DNA from: UBA4844 sp050943255
GTDB lineage: Bacteria; Bacillota; Syntrophomonadia; Syntrophomonadales; Syntrophomonadaceae
Length of the DNA: 41,262 nucleotides
Reading direction: 5' to 3'
NCBI GenBank assembly: GCA_050943255.1
Contig: JBMNOV010000013.1
Span: forward strand, 1-41,262
The notes beneath the pieces were generated by a model. That model had not been told where the DNA came from. It made no database searches and saw only the letters and a list, made by a program, of their open reading frames with translations. Within the stretch, counting starts at the first letter, position 1. Each line of letters begins with the position of its first letter. Of the stretch, positions 1 to 9,089 are shown piece by piece. The translations under genes and the position numbers were made by a program.

Positions 1-537
1 TTTTTGGCTATAAGCAAATCACAATTTTTTAGGTATATTAGAACACCTCTAGAATCTTTGATTCTACCATAAATGTATTGATACGATTTAGCATAGCTAT
101 AGAAATAGTTCTATACACATAACCTTCTTAAAGAAAAACCATAACGGAATATAAATTACTTTTTTATCGGAGAAAGGAGTGAGGCCTATGCGTTATTAAA
201 TCTAAATATATTAATTTTTTAATATAAATCTTGTTTATTGTATTACTTGTAATACCTCAAACCAGATAAAAGGTTAATAGTAATGTAAAACTATTTTTCA
301 TTTCATTCATCTTTGATCCCGCAAAGATTTAAATTATTAGTGTCCGTTCAAAATACATTTCTAACTAAACTATATTTTCCTATTTTTAATAATATGCTTA
401 ATTTTCGTTTATAACCGAGTTTTCTTGGCCTTTATTTGCTTATTTTCTTTAATTTTTTTTTAATATGCCGCAGATTATGTTCTGCAAGCTATTGCAGTGC
501 AAAACCTTATGCTGATAAATGGAGGGGTGATTAATAA
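1..537. other. AT-rich non-coding leader region
   Basis: I see no credible gene in these 537 bases. The stretch is very AT-rich. It contains a perfect 7-bp inverted repeat with a 3-base loop at 50-66 (TAGAATC / GATTCTA), which could be an operator or part of a cut-off upstream structure. A good Shine-Dalgarno-like run (AAAGGAG, 173-179) precedes an ATG at 188, but that frame stops after three codons (Met-Arg-Tyr), so it is a leader peptide at most or a gene remnant. A cre-like palindrome at 483-496 is listed separately. The region probably holds the promoter of the downstream dehydrogenase-symporter unit, but no clear -35/-10 pair stood out. Confidence 0.6.
483..496. promoter_or_regulatory. 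cre-like palindrome, possible CcpA operator
   Basis: TGCAAGCTATTGCA fits the catabolite-response consensus TGNAANCGNWNNCA at every fixed position except the G of the central CG. It sits inside a perfect 6-bp inverted repeat with a 4-base loop (482-497). It lies about 40 bases upstream of the dehydrogenase start, a position compatible with catabolite repression of a transport and oxidation unit. The identification rests on consensus matching by eye. One central mismatch in a short palindrome could be chance. Confidence 0.35.
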
Positions 538-1266
538 ATGAAACAATTTGAAAATAAATATGCGGTTATTACCGGTGCGGGTAGTGGTATAAGCCGCGAA
601 ACTGCTTCAGTTTTGGCTGAAAGGGGAGCACAGGGAATTATACTAGCTGACTTGAACCTTGAAAATGCCAACAATGCGGCTAGGGAAATTTCCACAACTA
701 CTGGTTGCAATTGTATTCCTTTTAAAATCGATGTGTCTAATCCAAGCGAAATCGAATCACTTTTTGCCTTTGTTGGTGAAAAATTTGGAAGAGTAGATAT
801 TCTAGTAAATGGAGCAGGTATTGCTCCATACCTGACTATAGAGGAAGTAGATGTAGATGCCTGGGATAAATGTATAAATATTAATCTGCGTGGTACTTAC
901 CTTTGTGCACGAGAAGCCTTTTTTTATATGAAAGCCCAAAAATACGGAAAAATTATTAATGTTTCTTCTATTGCAGCCCGTATAGGAGGAATTGCCTCTG
1001 GCATCAACTATGTAGCCTCAAAGGGTGGAGTTGTATCTTTAACTTATTCATTGGCAAAAATTGGCGCTAAGTATAATATCAATGCCAACGGGGTTGCTCC
1101 AGGAGTTATCGCAACTCCATTAACAGCGAGTCATAATTATTCTCCGGACACTATAATTGGTCAACCGCGTGATGTTGCAACGGTAATTGCCTTTCTAGCC
1201 AGTGAAGATGCCAAACACATCAATGGCTGTACATTAGAAGTAAATGGAGGAGCTTATATGCATTAA
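538..1266 (+). CDS. short-chain dehydrogenase/reductase (SDR), classical type
   Basis: 242-residue NAD(P)-dependent oxidoreductase of the classical SDR family, the usual length. The N-terminal cofactor loop reads TGAGSGIS (residues 12-19), so the third glycine of TGxxxGIG is replaced by serine. The NNAG-like motif appears as NGAG (about residue 91). The catalytic Ser is in the VSS segment, and Tyr and Lys are in YVASK. The C-terminus (LEVNGGAYMH) is typical of FabG/glucose-dehydrogenase-like members. An excellent ribosome binding site (GGAGGGG) ends about 10 bases before the ATG. It is followed on the same strand by a tiny membrane peptide and a sodium symporter, suggesting that it oxidises or reduces the solute they import. 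The substrate cannot be told from sequence. Confidence 0.88.
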   Translation: MKQFENKYAVITGAGSGISRETASVLAERGAQGIILADLNLENANNAAREISTTTGCNCIPFKIDVSNPSEIESLFAFVGEKFGRVDILVNGAGIAPYLTIEEVDVDAWDKCININLRGTYLCAREAFFYMKAQKYGKIINVSSIAARIGGIASGINYVASKGGVVSLTYSLAKIGAKYNINANGVAPGVIATPLTASHNYSPDTIIGQPRDVATVIAFLASEDAKHINGCTLEVNGGAYMH

Positions 1267-1359
1267 GGCATATTCTCAGTATTTTGCTTACAATTATTTG
1301 TTTTGCAATCCCATAGAATCTAAGCAAATCTAGAATTAACTTACAAAGGAGGGTATAGT

Positions 1360-1503
1360 ATGGATTTTACACCTATGGTCTATTTTCTTACATTTGGTTC
1401 ACCAGTTGTGATAATGATATATGTTTATATATACTGGACTGCTCTTTTTAAAAATGAAAACAAAAAACAAGTAAATAATGCAAAAACGATAAATTTAGAC
1501 TAA
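1360..1503 (+). CDS. small symporter-associated single-span membrane protein
   Basis: 47-residue ORF preceded by a near-perfect Shine-Dalgarno sequence (AAAGGAGGG, 1345-1353). The peptide has one hydrophobic segment at about residues 7-29 (MVYFLTFGSPVVIMIYVYIY), then a hydrophilic, Lys/Asn-rich tail with KNENKK just after the membrane span. It lies 65 bases upstream of a sodium:solute symporter gene on the same strand. Tiny one-helix proteins directly upstream of SSS-family transporters are known as symporter small accessory proteins and are thought to support transporter assembly or function. That assignment rests on size, topology and position. The gene is easily missed because of its length. 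Confidence 0.7.
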   Translation: MDFTPMVYFLTFGSPVVIMIYVYIYWTALFKNENKKQVNNAKTINLD

Positions 1504-1568
1504 TACCAATCCAGTTTAAAATTTATGTGAACCCAGAGTTTCTAAATAAACTGAATGGAGGAATTTAA

Positions 1569-3050
1569 ATGGAAAATGTACAATTTGATAAAACTGCTGT
1601 ATTTATAACCATGTTACTCTATATAGTTTTAATGATTGGTGTTATCGTATATGTAGCTAAAACAAAAAAACAACATAGCATGGAGGATTTTTCCTTGGGA
1701 GCCAGGAATCTAGGGTGGCTAACATCAGCATTAGCTTCAGTCACAAGCTTAGGCAGCGGTTTTATGTTTATCGGTTTAATTGGATTAGGCTATGCTTTAG
1801 GCGGGTTAAGCACCTGGTATATATTAGCTGATTGTATTAATGTTGCTGTTTTGTGGACTTTCTTTGCCTGGAGATTTAAGAAATATGGAGACTTTCACCT
1901 ATCGATTGACGTGCCTGATGTACTTGCCAATATGTACCATGATAAAAAAAATATTCTTCGAACTATTGCATCATTTACCGTATTCATTTTTATGCTGGGA
2001 TATATTTCATCACAAATGACAGCCGCAGCTAAAACCATGGTTCCAATCATTGGAATATCTTTTGAGTCAGGTATAATAGTTGGATCATTAATAGTCTTGG
2101 TTTTTACTTTCTTTGCTGGATTTACCGGGATTGCCTGGACTGATGCGGCCCAAGCAATCATAATAGCGCTGGTGTGTTTCGTTTGCCCTTTTTACGCCGT
2201 ATCAGCTTGCGGCGGTTGGGCTAATTTGATTGCAACCCTAGCAGCCATTGATCCCTGGCTGTTAACGGCAACTGGATCAGCCGGCCTGGCGGTGGCTGCT
2301 GCCCTGGCTATTGGCTGGATTTTCAATGCGCTTTGTACCTGGGGTCAGCCTCATGTTGTTACTAGAATTATGGCGATAAAAGATCCTAAACTAATGAAAA
2401 GATCTGCACTAATGGGTGCTTTTTGGTTCGGTTTTACCAAAACATCAGCTATAATACTTGGGATGTGTGCCCGAGCCTTGTTCCCCGAGCTACCCGACCC
2501 TGAAATGGCATTTCCTATATTAGCAGGAACCATATTGCATCCCGTATTTGCGGGAGTAGCGCTTTGCGCTATTCTGGCAGCGATTATTACAACCGCTGAC
2601 GCCAATTTACTTGCTGCTACAACAACAATAGTTAGAAATATATATCAAAAGCTATTTAACGGAAAAGCTGATGAGAAGACGTTGGTTATATACCAAAAAA
2701 TACTCATGGTAATTCTAATCGCTTTCTGTGCTTTTGCCGCTATTAAAGTCCAGGGTATGGTTTTATATATGGTGTGGTTTGCCTATGCAGGATCAGGAGC
2801 AGCATTAGGAATACCCCTTATTGTAGGATTATATTGGAAAAGAGGTAATATATATGGAGCAACAGCTGGCTGCATAGTTGGATTAGTTACTGTAGTTGTA
2901 TGGAATATAACTGGCTGGACAAAAACAATAATTCACGCGGCCTGTCCAGGTATAATTTTTGCATTAATTGCTGTAATTGTTGTGAGTTTATTAACCCAAA
3001 AAGATAAAGTTAGAGAAGCAGAATTTGATGAAGTATATGAAGCAAATTGA
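1569..3050 (+). CDS. sodium:solute symporter, SSS family
   Basis: 493-residue polytopic membrane protein with about 13 predicted membrane segments, the usual SSS (TC 2.A.21) size and topology. It starts with a short periplasmic N-terminus and a first helix at about residues 10-29. The conserved SLGARNLGWLTSALASVTSLGSG region (residues 42-64) is typical of the first core helices of PanF/PutP-like members. An acidic, charged tail follows the last helix. The ribosome binding site GGAGGAA lies just upstream of the ATG. It imports an organic solute, probably with Na+. Pantothenate, proline, acetate and sugar-acid carriers all belong to this family, and the sequence does not decide between them. 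It forms a likely unit with the upstream dehydrogenase and accessory peptide. Confidence 0.9.
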   Translation: MENVQFDKTAVFITMLLYIVLMIGVIVYVAKTKKQHSMEDFSLGARNLGWLTSALASVTSLGSGFMFIGLIGLGYALGGLSTWYILADCINVAVLWTFFAWRFKKYGDFHLSIDVPDVLANMYHDKKNILRTIASFTVFIFMLGYISSQMTAAAKTMVPIIGISFESGIIVGSLIVLVFTFFAGFTGIAWTDAAQAIIIALVCFVCPFYAVSACGGWANLIATLAAIDPWLLTATGSAGLAVAAALAIGWIFNALCTWGQPHVVTRIMAIKDPKLMKRSALMGAFWFGFTKTSAIILGMCARALFPELPDPEMAFPILAGTILHPVFAGVALCAILAAIITTADANLLAATTTIVRNIYQKLFNGKADEKTLVIYQKILMVILIAFCAFAAIKVQGMVLYMVWFAYAGSGAALGIPLIVGLYWKRGNIYGATAGCIVGLVTVVVWNITGWTKTIIHAACPGIIFALIAVIVVSLLTQKDKVREAEFDEVYEAN

Positions 3051-3142
3051 TACTTTTTTAACGATAGCTTCATTAAACACTTAAAATAAGACACCTTTCG
3101 TCCATCTCAGGAAAAGACTGATACTGATTTGACCTTAATTAA

Positions 3143-3168
3143 ACCCCTGAATATTTCCTGCCTGGGGT
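3143..3168. terminator. weak hairpin between convergent genes
   Basis: A 5-bp GC stem (ACCCC / GGGGT) with a long loop sits between the convergent symporter and recN genes. On the plus strand it is followed by a T-rich run (3171-3193), so it could end the symporter transcript. On the minus strand the downstream T content is modest. The stem is short, so this is a weak call. Confidence 0.35.
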
Positions 3169-3178
3169 GGTTCTTTCT

Positions 3179-4861
3179 TTATTTTTCTTTATTTGCTTGG
3201 TATAACATCTCCCGGGCATGTTCCAATGTAAGCAAAGAAAAATTATCACCGGCTAGCATCCGAGCAATTTCCTGCTCCCGTCCCTTTTTATCCAATAGTT
3301 TTACCCGAGTAAAGGTGTTGTTTTCCACAACCTGCTTTTGAATCAGGTAATGGATATCTGCATAAACGGCGGTTTGGGCTGAATGAGTAACAAGTATTAC
3401 TTGATGGTTGGATGCTATCTGACGCAGCTTCCGGGCCATAGCTGTTAAGGACGTACCTCCTACACCTACGTCGATTTCATCAAATATCATTGTTGGCACT
3501 TCGTAAACTTGTGCCAAAACTGTCTTAAGTGCTAACACTAACCGCGATATCTCTCCCCCCGAAGCTGCCTGGGAAACGGGCCGAAGTGGTTCACCCGGAT
3601 TAGGAGAAAAAAGAAATTCCACTTGGTCCATCCCGCTGCTAGTCGGTAATACCCTAGGTTGTAGAGTAATCGCAAATCTGACATGAGGCATATTAAGATG
3701 TTTAAGCTCAGCGTTAACACTTTGCTCGATAATTTTGGCAGCCTTAGCTCTAATATGTGTTAATTCGCGGGCTTTAGCCTCATAATCTTGCTCGAGTTGG
3801 GCAATAAGCTCTTGCAGTTTAGCTTTGGTCTCCTGGTGAACATCGATTAACTGAACCTCTTTAACTGCCTTATCGAGGTAGGTCAGTACCTCCCTAATAC
3901 TCCCGCCATATTTTTTCCGCAAACGTGAAATTAGATAAATCCGGTCTTCCACTTCCTCCAGTTGTTGGGGCTGTAAATCGAGGGTTTCTCTAAAAGAAGC
4001 AAGTTTCAGGGCTATATCCTGTAGACTGTAATATATCTCTTCTAAATTATTGCTTAGCCCAGCGAAAAAATCTTCCGCTTTTAAATTATTTACTGTATCT
4101 AAGGCACTAGAAATAAGATCATAAGCATTTCTACCTGCTTCATTACTATAAAGTAAATTTAGAACCCGGTCTGTTCCTTCCAACAGCCTCGATGTGTTCT
4201 TAATGCGAGCTCTCAGTAGCTGTAATTCTTCTTCTTCCCCTTCACGTAAATCCGCGTTTTTAATTTCCTCAATCTGATATTTTAGAAACTCCAGCTTCTC
4301 CAGTTTATCCTGCTGATTAAGCTCAACCATCTTGAGTTTCTCTTTAAAATGCTTGATACTTTCATAAATATTTTTTACTTCTATCAGCAAATTTTCTGCT
4401 CCATGTGTAAAGCCATCCAGGTATTCTAAATATTTATCTGGTTTTAGTATGCTAAGGTGTTCATGCTGTAGGTGCATATCAAGCAGCAATCCCGCCAGCT
4501 CTTTCAAAATTCCAGCAGTTACATTCCGCCCATTGATTTTGGCCTGGCTTCTACCACTAGGAGATATTTCCCGGCTTATTATAAGAGTATCTTCATCGTC
4601 TTCTATCAAGTTATTATCCCTAAGAAAAAGTAGGGCTTTACTTTCTTCAGATAAAATAAAAACCGCTTCAGCTATGGCTTTGCGGCTGCTATCCCTTATC
4701 CAGTCGTTTTTTACCCTTTCGCCCATTATTAAACCCATAGCATCAATAATTATTGATTTTCCAGCTCCGGTTTCACCGCTTAAAACGTTATAACCTTCCC
4801 CAAATTCAATCCGAAGCTGATCTATAAGTATAAAGTTACTTATGTATATCTCCTGTAACAT
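3179..4861 (-). CDS. recN: DNA repair protein RecN
   Basis: 560-residue SMC-like ATPase that acts early in double-strand break repair. The Walker A motif GETGAGKS is near residue 30. Long coiled-coil-forming segments run through about residues 150-400. The ABC signature ASGGEISRL and the Walker B stretch TMIFDEIDVGVGG are near residues 435-470, followed by a D-loop and the H-loop VTHSAQ. This is the full RecN architecture at normal length. A ribosome binding site (CCAGGAGG on the coding strand) lies just upstream of the ATG. It is the last gene of the long isoprenoid/DNA-metabolism operon, immediately after argR, an order conserved in many Firmicutes. Confidence 0.97.
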   Translation of the reverse strand: MLQEIYISNFILIDQLRIEFGEGYNVLSGETGAGKSIIIDAMGLIMGERVKNDWIRDSSRKAIAEAVFILSEESKALLFLRDNNLIEDDEDTLIISREISPSGRSQAKINGRNVTAGILKELAGLLLDMHLQHEHLSILKPDKYLEYLDGFTHGAENLLIEVKNIYESIKHFKEKLKMVELNQQDKLEKLEFLKYQIEEIKNADLREGEEEELQLLRARIKNTSRLLEGTDRVLNLLYSNEAGRNAYDLISSALDTVNNLKAEDFFAGLSNNLEEIYYSLQDIALKLASFRETLDLQPQQLEEVEDRIYLISRLRKKYGGSIREVLTYLDKAVKEVQLIDVHQETKAKLQELIAQLEQDYEAKARELTHIRAKAAKIIEQSVNAELKHLNMPHVRFAITLQPRVLPTSSGMDQVEFLFSPNPGEPLRPVSQAASGGEISRLVLALKTVLAQVYEVPTMIFDEIDVGVGGTSLTAMARKLRQIASNHQVILVTHSAQTAVYADIHYLIQKQVVENNTFTRVKLLDKKGREQEIARMLAGDNFSLLTLEHAREMLYQANKEK

Positions 4862-5017
4862 AGTCTACCTCCTGGATAAAGAGATCTACCAGATTTATAT
4901 ATTACTTGCAGGCTTAAAATAAATACCTTTTTATTTATAATGCGGGCTAGTACTTATTAATGCTGTTTCCCAAAATATACTTTATTCCTACGATTAATTG
5001 AAGATAAAAGCCCTAAT

Positions 5018-5467
5018 TTATTTTAATAGGTTTTCAAATTCTGTAACAACATTAGCTACTGCTATTACTGGTTTTACAACTACAAGTATCGTGTCATCGC
5101 CGGCAACAGTGCCCAGGATATTTTCCAGACCAGTAGAATCAATAAGCAAAGCGATTGATTGCGCTGCTCCGGGTAATGTCTTAATAACAACTATGTTCTC
5201 ACTATAATCAATACCAATAACCGAATCCTGAAACAACCTGCGCATACGCTCACGAGAACTTTTTATTGGGCTATTATCGGGAAGAGCGTAGCGATATCCT
5301 TCGTCATCAGGTATTTTTATTAGTTGGAGTTCCTTTATATCACGCGAAACTGTAGCTTGAGTAACATCATACCCATTATTTTTTAAGGCTTCACATAGCT
5401 CTTCCTGGGTCGAAATACGCTGGCTTGATATAATATCTACGATAGCAAATTTTCGCTGAGCCTTCAT
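5018..5467 (-). CDS. argR: arginine repressor ArgR/AhrC
   Basis: 149-residue hexameric, arginine-sensing transcription regulator. The N-terminal winged helix (about residues 1-70) has the recognition segment TQATVSRDIKEL. The C-terminal oligomerisation and arginine-binding domain has GTVAGDDTILVV, where the Asp pair contacts arginine. I chose the ATG at 5467 over a TTG four codons earlier, because GGAGG then sits at the proper distance and the length matches the family. An inverted repeat (ATTATTG / CAATAA, 5481-5504) lies just upstream and overlaps the start region; it could be an ARG-box-like autoregulatory site, which is speculative. ArgR typically represses arginine biosynthesis and activates catabolism. 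Confidence 0.96.
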   Translation of the reverse strand: MKAQRKFAIVDIISSQRISTQEELCEALKNNGYDVTQATVSRDIKELQLIKIPDDEGYRYALPDNSPIKSSRERMRRLFQDSVIGIDYSENIVVIKTLPGAAQSIALLIDSTGLENILGTVAGDDTILVVVKPVIAVANVVTEFENLLK

Positions 5468-5559
5468 ATTAACCTCCAATATTATTGAAAAGTAATATCA
5501 ATAAACCCATTTTAATAATTGTTGTCCCCCCAAAAATCAATGTTTTACCAAGTAAACTG

Positions 5560-6366
5560 CTATGAACCCTCCAGACGTTTTAATCTATTTTCTAAATTAT
5601 AAAGAAAGCTCCATTTCTTCATGTTCACAAGTTTTAGTCTATATTCTGCTTTTTTTATTTTAATACGGGTATGTACATTAAGTTCTCTAAGCACTTGCCC
5701 ATCTAAACAAATAATTGCATCCTGGTATTCTACAGGAGTCAACTCCAGTAATAGGTCAGATGACAATACTGTTGGCCTTTTGCATATAAAGTGAGAAGCA
5801 ATAGGGGTAATAATAAATGCATCAAGTTGCGGATCACAGATTGGACCTCCCGCCGAAAGAGAATATGCAGTAGAACCAGTCGGGGATGCGATTATCAGGC
5901 CATCCCCCCGGTATATTCCGGATTTTTCGCCATCTATTGCAAGATTGAGGGTCACCATACGCGTAGAATTTGATCTTATCACCAATTCATTAATGCAGTA
6001 TAAACTATCTACTAATTTATTTTCCTCATATATATCGATATTTAGCATCATACGTTGATCCAGTTTATAATCACCACATAAAAGTTGACCTAAACACATA
6101 TCCAGTTCATCAACTTCAATAGTACTTAAAAAGCCTACGTTTCCCATGTTAACGCCCATAACTGGCAAGTTTTTATAAGCGTATTGCCGCGCGGCCCTTA
6201 AAATAGTACCATCACCACCGAGAACTATAATCAATTCCGGATCATTACCAATATTGCTATCTTCCGTTTCCACCTCAATATTAAGTTTTTCCAGTTTTTT
6301 GGCTAGCTTTTCTGCCATTTTGGCTGTATGTTCTTTATACCGGTTGTTAACCAGAAGTACCTTCAA
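5560..6366 (-). CDS. nadK: NAD kinase
   Basis: 268-residue ATP-NAD kinase (PpnK family), which phosphorylates NAD to NADP in the cytoplasm. The diagnostic GGDGT motif (VLGGDGTILRAAR) is at about residue 50, the NE/D-containing CINELVI segment at about residue 124, and the glycine-rich PTGSTAYSLSAGGP loop at about residue 160. The start is TTG, four bases overlapping the tlyA stop (TTGA), with a GGAGG ribosome binding site about 10 bases upstream. This overlap points to translational coupling. The position between tlyA and argR is the common Firmicute arrangement. Confidence 0.96.
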   Translation of the reverse strand: MKVLLVNNRYKEHTAKMAEKLAKKLEKLNIEVETEDSNIGNDPELIIVLGGDGTILRAARQYAYKNLPVMGVNMGNVGFLSTIEVDELDMCLGQLLCGDYKLDQRMMLNIDIYEENKLVDSLYCINELVIRSNSTRMVTLNLAIDGEKSGIYRGDGLIIASPTGSTAYSLSAGGPICDPQLDAFIITPIASHFICKRPTVLSSDLLLELTPVEYQDAIICLDGQVLRELNVHTRIKIKKAEYRLKLVNMKKWSFLYNLENRLKRLEGS

Positions 6367-7181
6367 TTACCCTTGCCTCCAAGCTGCTGGTGCGCTTCAG
6401 CAACTACCGCTGTCACCATATTATCAAGATCAAATTCCACCTGGCTTCTTTCTTTGCAAAGATGAATAAAAAACTCTATATTTCCCTGAGGCCCGGTAAT
6501 AGGTGAGAAGGTTATTGCTACACATAATAAGTTCTCCTTAGCAGCAGCAGCTATACATTTTAGTAATACCTCAGTATGTACCTTTCCGTCCCTTACCACA
6601 CCTTTTTTGCCAACTTTGTCTCTGCCTGCTTCAAATTGAGGTTTTATAAGGCTTATGATACTACCATCCGCTTTCATCAAATTCTTTACAACCGGAAATA
6701 CCAGGATAGTAGAAATGAATGAGACATCAATAGTTACAATATCTACCTCTTGCCCCAATTGTTCAGGTGTTAGATACCTAATATTTGTTTTTTCCAGGCA
6801 AATAACCCGAGGGTCATTACGTAGTTTCCAATCTAACTGTCCATAACCTACATCAACAGCAAAAACCCGTTCTGCCCCATGCTTGAGTGCACAATCCGTA
6901 TACCCGCCAGTTGATGCCCCAACATCAAGGACACTTTTTCCAGTAAAATCAACACCAAACACCTTTATAGCTTTTTCCAGCTTTAGTCCGCCTCGGCTAA
7001 CATAACGCTGTGTATTGCTATTAACCTTAATAGATACCTCTTTACTAAAACTAATGCCGGGCTTATCAACCTGTCGCCCATTAACTTGAACTTCACCAGC
7101 AAGTATCATTGCTCTGGCCTTTTCCCGGCTGTTAGCAAATCCCCTGGTTAATAACAAATTATCCAATCTAATTTTTTCCAA
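6363..7181 (-). CDS. tlyA: TlyA family rRNA 2'-O-methyltransferase
   Basis: 272 residues. The N-terminal S4 RNA-binding domain (about residues 3-65) is followed by an FtsJ/RrmJ-like SAM-dependent methyltransferase domain with motif I LDVGASTGGYTD (about residues 85-96) and TIDVSFIS (about 150). TlyA proteins methylate rRNA 2'-O-ribose positions and in mycobacteria determine capreomycin sensitivity. Many Firmicute members are annotated as hemolysins from old work. The start is TTG, inside the last 14 bases of dxs, with a GGGGGA ribosome binding site. The gene is translationally coupled to both neighbours. Confidence 0.93.
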   Translation of the reverse strand: MEKIRLDNLLLTRGFANSREKARAMILAGEVQVNGRQVDKPGISFSKEVSIKVNSNTQRYVSRGGLKLEKAIKVFGVDFTGKSVLDVGASTGGYTDCALKHGAERVFAVDVGYGQLDWKLRNDPRVICLEKTNIRYLTPEQLGQEVDIVTIDVSFISTILVFPVVKNLMKADGSIISLIKPQFEAGRDKVGKKGVVRDGKVHTEVLLKCIAAAAKENLLCVAITFSPITGPQGNIEFFIHLCKERSQVEFDLDNMVTAVVAEAHQQLGGKGN

Positions 7182-9084
7182 ATTTGAGTATCCCCCATAC
7201 CTTTTTACTGGTAAAGAGCTCAGGCCACCTGGAAACTATCCTCTCAGCAATCGTTTCAGAATTAATGTTAATTAGTTCAAAAAGCTGATCAAGTTTACCA
7301 TGCTCCACAAATTCATCTGGTATGCCCAATCTAAGCACTTCAGCCTCAATTCCATTATCATGCAACAGTTCGATTATCGCACTACCAAAGCCTCCAGCTA
7401 AACAGCCATCCTCTATAGATACTAGCCGTCGGCAACGCTGAGCTGCCCAACATATCATTTTACTATCGAGGGGTTTGGCAAACCGGGCATCGATAAGCAT
7501 AGTACTTATTCCACTAGATAACAGTAGTTTTCTAACCTCAAAACCAATACCTACTCCCCTGCCAATGCCAATAATAGCTAGATCGTTCCCTTCTTCCATA
7601 ACCTTAGCCTGCCCTAACTCGAGTAAATATAAAGAATCATCCAGGTCCAGACCTTGTCCAGCTCCTCGGGGAAACCGTATAGCTACGGGGCCATCAATAC
7701 TAATAGCAGTATTAAGCATATTCCTTAATTCGATTTCATTAGAAGGAGCCATTATGGTAACGTTTGGTATGCTCCTCAAATAAGCTATATCAAATACCCC
7801 GTGGTGGGTAGGACCATCTTCCCCCACCAGGCCAGCCCGATCAATAGCAAAAATTACTGGCAACTTCTGCATTGCAACATCATGTATTATCTGATCATAA
7901 GCCCGCTGTAGAAAAGTTGAGTAGATAGCTACTACTGGCCTTAAGCCTCCCCGGGCTAGACCGGCAGCTAAAGTTACAGCATGTTGTTCACATATTCCCA
8001 CATCAAAAAACCTTTGAGGATACTTTTGGGCAAATTCAGTCAGTCCAGTTCCACTAGCCATTGCTGCGGTTATAGCTACTATATTATCATCCTGAGCAGC
8101 CCGGTGTAACATAAACTCACCAAAAACCTCAGTATAGGTCTTAACTGAGTGCGGCCGTTGTTTACCAGTTTGAATATCAAACGGCCCAATGCCATGAAAG
8201 CGGTCAGGTTCATTTAATGCTGGTTGGTAGCCACGCCCTTTTTGGGTTATGGTATGTAATAGGACTGGTCCTTTCATTTTACGCACATTTGCTAAAACTG
8301 TTATTAATTCCTCAAGATTGTGACCATTAACTGGACCTATATAAGTAAAACCCAATTCCTCGAAAAGAATTCCTGGAACCATTACATATTTGACCATATC
8401 CTTAAATTTTCCTGCTGCCCTAACAATATTAGGCCCAATCGCCGGAATTTTATTTAAAGCTGATTCAATTTCTTCTTTTTTACGAGAGTATGATGGGTCT
8501 GTACGAAGGCGATTGAGGTAAGCAGACATGGCTCCAACATTCCGGGAAATTGACATCTCGTTGTCATTAAGAACTACAATTAAATCCCGCGCCTCTTGCC
8601 CGGCATGGTTTAAAGCCTCAAAGGCCATTCCTCCAGTAAGAGCACCATCTCCAATAACAGCTATAACTGAATGTTCTTGTCCTTTAAGATCACGGGCTAC
8701 TGCCATTCCAAGTGCAGCTGAAATTGAAGTACTGCTATGGCCTGTGTTAAAAGCATCATGAGGAGATTCCTCAATTTTGGGAAAACCACTTAATCCCCCA
8801 AACTGTCTTAGAGATCTCATCTCTCGCCATCGGCCAGTAAGTATCTTATGTACGTAACTTTGATGGCCTACATCCCAAATTATCTTGTCCTGTGGTGTAT
8901 TAAAGACATAATGCAAAGCTAAGGTTATCTCAACTACTCCTAGGTTAGCTGCTAGGTGACCTCCACAACGCGAAACACTATCAATTAGCAAATCTCTTAT
9001 TTCCTGAGCTAGTTCTCTCATTTTATATAAGTTTAATTTTTTTATATCATGTGGCAAGTTGATTGATTCAAGTATTTTATACAT
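7168..9084 (-). CDS. dxs: 1-deoxy-D-xylulose-5-phosphate synthase
   Basis: 638-residue thiamine-diphosphate enzyme that condenses pyruvate and glyceraldehyde-3-phosphate in the first step of the MEP isoprenoid pathway. Visible motifs are the N-terminal GGHLAANLGVVEITLALH, the ThDP-binding GDGALTGG...NDNEMSIS, the catalytic glutamate region DVGICEQHAVTLAAGLA and the transketolase C-terminal domain. I chose the ATG at 9084 rather than the GTG at 9093, because AAGGTG (9091-9096) is then the ribosome binding site and the N-terminus matches the family. It follows the membrane-protein gene by five bases. ispA, the downstream prenyltransferase gene, is in the same transcription unit on the other side of the non-coding RNA. 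Confidence 0.97.
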   Translation of the reverse strand: MYKILESINLPHDIKKLNLYKMRELAQEIRDLLIDSVSRCGGHLAANLGVVEITLALHYVFNTPQDKIIWDVGHQSYVHKILTGRWREMRSLRQFGGLSGFPKIEESPHDAFNTGHSSTSISAALGMAVARDLKGQEHSVIAVIGDGALTGGMAFEALNHAGQEARDLIVVLNDNEMSISRNVGAMSAYLNRLRTDPSYSRKKEEIESALNKIPAIGPNIVRAAGKFKDMVKYVMVPGILFEELGFTYIGPVNGHNLEELITVLANVRKMKGPVLLHTITQKGRGYQPALNEPDRFHGIGPFDIQTGKQRPHSVKTYTEVFGEFMLHRAAQDDNIVAITAAMASGTGLTEFAQKYPQRFFDVGICEQHAVTLAAGLARGGLRPVVAIYSTFLQRAYDQIIHDVAMQKLPVIFAIDRAGLVGEDGPTHHGVFDIAYLRSIPNVTIMAPSNEIELRNMLNTAISIDGPVAIRFPRGAGQGLDLDDSLYLLELGQAKVMEEGNDLAIIGIGRGVGIGFEVRKLLLSSGISTMLIDARFAKPLDSKMICWAAQRCRRLVSIEDGCLAGGFGSAIIELLHDNGIEAEVLRLGIPDEFVEHGKLDQLFELININSETIAERIVSRWPELFTSKKVWGILKFGKN

Positions 9085-9089
9085 ATAAT

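Noticed and set aside
188..199. Three-codon ORF (Met-Arg-Tyr) after a strong SD
   Set aside because: Too short to call as a gene; kept only as a remark on the leader region.
5481..5504. Inverted repeat before argR as an ARG box
   Set aside because: The arms (ATTATTG/CAATAA) do not match the ARG-box consensus well enough; mentioned only as speculation.
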